From the NCBI GenBank assembly GCA_018365895.1, contig JAGZJD010000086.1:1-8046 (forward strand): a DNA stretch of 8,046 nt, written 5' to 3'. Position 1 is the first letter of the stretch. Every line of letters starts with the position of its first letter. Below are positions 6,288 to 8,046 of the stretch, one piece after another. A program made the translations under genes and the position numbers. The notes beneath the pieces are model-generated. The model saw only the letters and a list, made by a program, of their open reading frames with translations. It ran no database searches and was not told the DNA's origin. The DNA is from Lachnospiraceae bacterium (lineage in GTDB: Bacteria > Bacillota_A > Clostridia > Lachnospirales > Lachnospiraceae).

Positions 6288-7307
6288 TTATATACAGTTT
6301 TTGGTTGAAGAGCGGATAATGATTTCTGGAACTGTTGTGAATGACTGTATATTAAGAGACGGATTTTTTATTTTTTGAAAAAGTATATCTGCTGCTTGCT
6401 GTCCCATCTGATTAACATCTATATCTATAACAGTAAGCGGAGGATCGACAAGCTGAGATAAAGGATAATTATCAAAAGTAATAATACCAACATCGTCAGG
6501 AATAGCCATGCCATGTTTTTGAATCGCAGAAACAGCTCCGATAGCAATTTGATTGTCTTCGCAAATAACTGCATCTGGAAGATAAGTTCCCCTAAGTAAT
6601 TCTTCCATCATATCATAGCCACTTTGTCTGCTATAAGTGCCATATTTGATTTGGGATGCTGGAATATCAAGCCCTAATATACGCATATAGGAAATAAAAC
6701 CATGAAGGCGGTGGCGAGAGATTTCATCAGATTCTGGTCCGCCAATAAAGGCAATGTGAGTATAACCACATTTGGCTAAATATTTAGTTGCTAAGTGTCC
6801 GGATACATGATTATTAATATCAATCCAGCAAGCAGTATTTGAGAAAGGAGGACGACCAATTATGACATGTGGAAATCCGGTTTTTTCAAGAAGATTTACA
6901 AGTGTACGGGAAGTGGCAGAACCATGAATTAATATACCGTCAGCAGTTTTTCTACCTATAATATCCGATAATTCTTGACATGCATGATCTTTATCGGTTA
7001 CTCCTAAAAAAATTAAATTATATCTATTTTGATGAGTAATTGTTTGTGCCCCGCACATGATTTCAAACATATGAGGATTCAAAAATGCTGTCTGTGGTTC
7101 TGCTACTGCTAAAAAAATAATATTTTCTGAACATTTTCTTGCAAAATTACTTGCTTGGGCATTTGGATGATAGTTTAATCTGTTCATTACTTCTATTACA
7201 TGGTTTCTGGTTTTTTCCGATATAGAAGGCTTATTATTAATTACTTTCGAAACAGTTGCAATAGAAACACCAGCTGCTTTTGCCACATCTTTTATTGTAA
7301 CAGACAT
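6288..7307 (-). CDS. LacI/GalR-family transcriptional regulator (MalR-like), probable local regulator
   Basis: This 339-residue protein has the standard two-part LacI layout. The N-terminal helix-turn-helix is IKDVAKAAGVSIATVSKVIN (5-24), followed by the hinge region YHPNAQASNFARK (46-58). A periplasmic-binding-protein-like sensor domain follows, with DGILIHG, HVIIGRPPF, YTHIAFIGGPESDEISRHR and TFDNYPLSQLVDPPLTVIDI as typical landmarks. In the hinge, Phe55 stands where many members have the DNA-intercalating Leu. The start at 7307 is supported by AAGGAGA on the minus strand (7314-7320), 6 bases away. It converges on the sugar operon and diverges from the amylase gene. CG-centred operator-like sites lie in front of both (1269-1284 and 7428-7441), so it probably controls them in response to malto-oligosaccharides. 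Ligand and sign of control are inferred. Confidence 0.9.
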   Translation of the reverse strand: MSVTIKDVAKAAGVSIATVSKVINNKPSISEKTRNHVIEVMNRLNYHPNAQASNFARKCSENIIFLAVAEPQTAFLNPHMFEIMCGAQTITHQNRYNLIFLGVTDKDHACQELSDIIGRKTADGILIHGSATSRTLVNLLEKTGFPHVIIGRPPFSNTACWIDINNHVSGHLATKYLAKCGYTHIAFIGGPESDEISRHRLHGFISYMRILGLDIPASQIKYGTYSRQSGYDMMEELLRGTYLPDAVICEDNQIAIGAVSAIQKHGMAIPDDVGIITFDNYPLSQLVDPPLTVIDIDVNQMGQQAADILFQKIKNPSLNIQSFTTVPEIIIRSSTKNCI

Positions 7308-7348
7308 AGAGCATCTCCTTCTTAATAAATTTTGGGAAACTTCGAGTA

Positions 7349-7377
7349 AGTATAATCAAGCTGTAAAGGAGTATCCA
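7349..7377 (-). promoter_or_regulatory. Candidate promoter of the LacI-family regulator gene
   Basis: On the minus strand, TATACT (7349-7354) is a good -10, and TGGATA (7372-7377) lies 17 bases upstream as a moderate -35. The -10 is about 41 bases before the start codon. The operator-like site at 7428-7441 lies further upstream of this promoter, so autoregulation, if any, would not be by direct overlap. Confidence 0.45.
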
Positions 7378-7427
7378 AATGTTGATTGATAATCCTTTGA
7401 TATTGTAAACCAATTTTTAATTTTATA

Positions 7428-7441
7428 GTATAACGTTTACC
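7428..7441 (-). promoter_or_regulatory. LacI-type operator-like site in the divergent region
   Basis: On the minus strand this reads GGTAAACGTTATAC, centred on the CG at 7434-7435 within AACGTT. It shares GTAAACG with the site upstream of the transporter operon. It overlaps TTTACC (7436-7441), a candidate -35 of the amylase promoter, which is where a repressor would block. A further GTAAACC half-site lies at 7405-7411 in the opposite orientation. Binding by the neighbouring LacI-family protein is an inference. Confidence 0.5.
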
Positions 7442-7465
7442 CTACTTTTTCAAGCGAATTATACT
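7436..7465 (+). promoter_or_regulatory. Candidate upstream promoter of the amylase gene, overlapped by the operator
   Basis: TTTACC (7436-7441) and TATACT (7460-7465) are separated by 18 bases and match the sigma-A elements at four and five positions respectively. The -35 lies inside the operator-like site, a classic repression geometry. An alternative downstream promoter also exists at 7493-7501. Confidence 0.4.
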
Positions 7466-7492
7466 AAATTTGTGTCTTTTTATTCGATTTAT

Positions 7493-7501
7493 TGGTATAA
7501 T
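7493..7501 (+). promoter_or_regulatory. Extended -10 promoter candidate for the amylase gene
   Basis: TGGTATAAT contains a perfect -10 hexamer (7496-7501) with the TG of an extended -10 element at 7493-7494. No good -35 lies at the usual distance, which extended -10 promoters can tolerate. Transcription would begin near 7507 and give a leader of about 70 bases. Confidence 0.5.
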
Positions 7502-7507
7502 TGCAAT

Positions 7508-7526
7508 AAAAATATCGGTATTTTTT
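7508..7526 (+). other. AU-only hairpin at the start of the amylase leader
   Basis: AAAAATA (7508-7514) pairs with TATTTTT (7519-7525) around a TCGG tetraloop and ends in a T run. If transcription starts near 7507, this would be the first structure of the mRNA. It may stabilise the 5' end or weakly pause RNA polymerase. The stem is all A-U, so it is weak and could be chance. Confidence 0.3.
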
Positions 7527-7576
7527 ATAAAGCGAAAATTGCAAGGAAAATATTCAATCAAAAAGGGGTGAAAATA

Positions 7577-7981
7577 ATGAAAAAAACAAAAAAAAGTTTA
7601 TGTAAAATGATAGTATCTTTATTATCAGTGATAATTCTTTGTTCGGTAATGCCTGCGGTTCCGACACAAGCAGCAACTAGTTTAAGAGGAGAGTCTATAT
7701 ATCAGATTATGGTAGACCGATTCTATGATGGAGATAAGTCAAATAATGCAAAGGGAGAGGCATTCTGTTATACCGAAAATACACAGGACGAGTTTCGATA
7801 TATGCATGGAGGTGACTGGCAGGGAATTATTGATAAAATACCATATATTAAGGGGATGGGATATACGGCCATTTGGATTTCACCAGTAACAGACCCACAG
7901 CTTTGGGGAGTACCGGATGCCAATGGTACACAATGGCCAACGGCATATTATAGTGGTTCAGTTGTCAAGACACAAATTTAA
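7577..7981 (+). pseudogene. Secreted alpha-amylase/CGTase-type GH13 enzyme, 3'-truncated
   Basis: Only the first 124 or so residues of an extracellular starch-degrading enzyme remain. The start ATG 7577 is chosen over the upstream ATG at about 7472-7474 region because AGGGGTG (7564-7570) lies 6 bases before it and a typical signal peptide follows: [20 protein letters not shown], with probable cleavage near TQAA (30-33). The mature start is the first barrel strand and calcium-binding region of alpha-amylases and CGTases: [18 protein letters not shown] (40-57), [11 protein letters not shown] (78-88) and [12 protein letters not shown] (93-104). After WPTAY (120-124) the similarity ends; nine unrelated codons lead to TAA 7979-7981. 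Intact enzymes are 450 residues or more, and all catalytic residues are missing, so this piece cannot be active. It lies divergent from the LacI-family gene and behind an operator-like site, suggesting it was once part of the starch regulon. Confidence 0.8.
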
Positions 7982-8046
7982 TCTTTTTATAATGAACAGA
8001 TATATGTAGTTGAAAAGGGGAAGAATGTCCCCCTTAAGCTGCATAC
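7952..8046. other. Foreign-looking sequence joined to the broken amylase gene
   Basis: From about 7950 the sequence no longer fits an amylase. It contains no ORF of note in the remaining bases. A short hairpin, AAGGGG (8015-8020) with CCCCTT (8030-8035), is present, and TTGACA reads on the minus strand at 7963-7968. A -35-like hexamer facing outward near a junction is common at ends of insertion sequences, but no transposase or paired inverted repeat is visible, so the cause of the break (insertion, deletion or rearrangement) is undecided. Confidence 0.35.

Noticed and set aside
7351..7356. Plus-strand TATAAT as an amylase promoter
   Set aside because: No acceptable -35 lies upstream, and it is over 200 bases from the start codon. 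It overlaps the better-supported minus-strand -10 of the regulator gene.
7472..7576. Longer N-terminal extension of the amylase ORF starting at 7472
   Set aside because: It overlaps the TGGTATAAT promoter candidate and has no ribosome site. The start at 7577 has AGGGGTG at the right distance and a textbook signal peptide.
7947..7968. Minus-strand TTGACA plus TATAAT as a promoter across the junction
   Set aside because: The spacer is only 10 bases, far too short for a sigma-A promoter.

Overview
This window looks like chromosomal DNA from a low-GC Gram-positive anaerobe of the Clostridia, most likely a gut Lachnospiraceae-type organism. That placement is an inference. It rests on AT-rich codon use, strong AGGAGG ribosome sites, a lipoprotein-type solute-binding protein, and a layout of separate maltodextrin-uptake genes with no ATPase gene. 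No rRNA, tRNA, CRISPR array or intact transposase gene was seen.

Positions 1-1183 are a decayed accessory flank. It opens inside a gene for an ATP-binding regulator (HATPase_c_4 type) whose frame runs in from outside the window. An in-frame TAG at 549-551 separates its ATP-binding part from its C-terminal winged helix, and a clean terminator follows at 763-791. Next come a small frameshifted gene remnant (834-981) and a small unrecognised ORF (992-1183).

Positions 1184-6286 hold the main system. A regulatory leader carries a LacI/CcpA-type operator-like site at 1269-1284. A four-gene operon follows: a lipoprotein sugar-binding protein (1411-2655), two ABC permeases (2743-3627 and 3624-4472), and a cytoplasmic GH13 neopullulanase/cyclomaltodextrinase (4469-6238). 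The last three genes are coupled by ATGA overlaps. A long hairpin between the binding-protein gene and the permeases probably sets unequal expression. The expected pathway is capture and import of maltodextrins or cyclodextrins, then hydrolysis inside the cell. The ATPase is presumably a shared MsmX/MalK-type protein encoded elsewhere.

Positions 6241-7307 hold a bidirectional terminator and a convergent LacI-family regulator on the minus strand. The 269-base divergent region (7308-7576) contains a lacI-side promoter, an operator-like site sharing GTAAACG with the one upstream of the transporter, and one or two promoters for the next gene. That gene (from 7577) begins as a secreted alpha-amylase/CGTase-type GH13 enzyme, but amylase similarity ends abruptly at about 7950 and a stop follows at 7979-7981. 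The intact ancestral locus would have been a complete starch pathway: extracellular amylase, uptake, intracellular hydrolase and regulator. Here the extracellular step is broken. I found no clear sign of a wholly new system; the points of interest are the broken genes, the shared operator motif and the attenuator-like hairpin.
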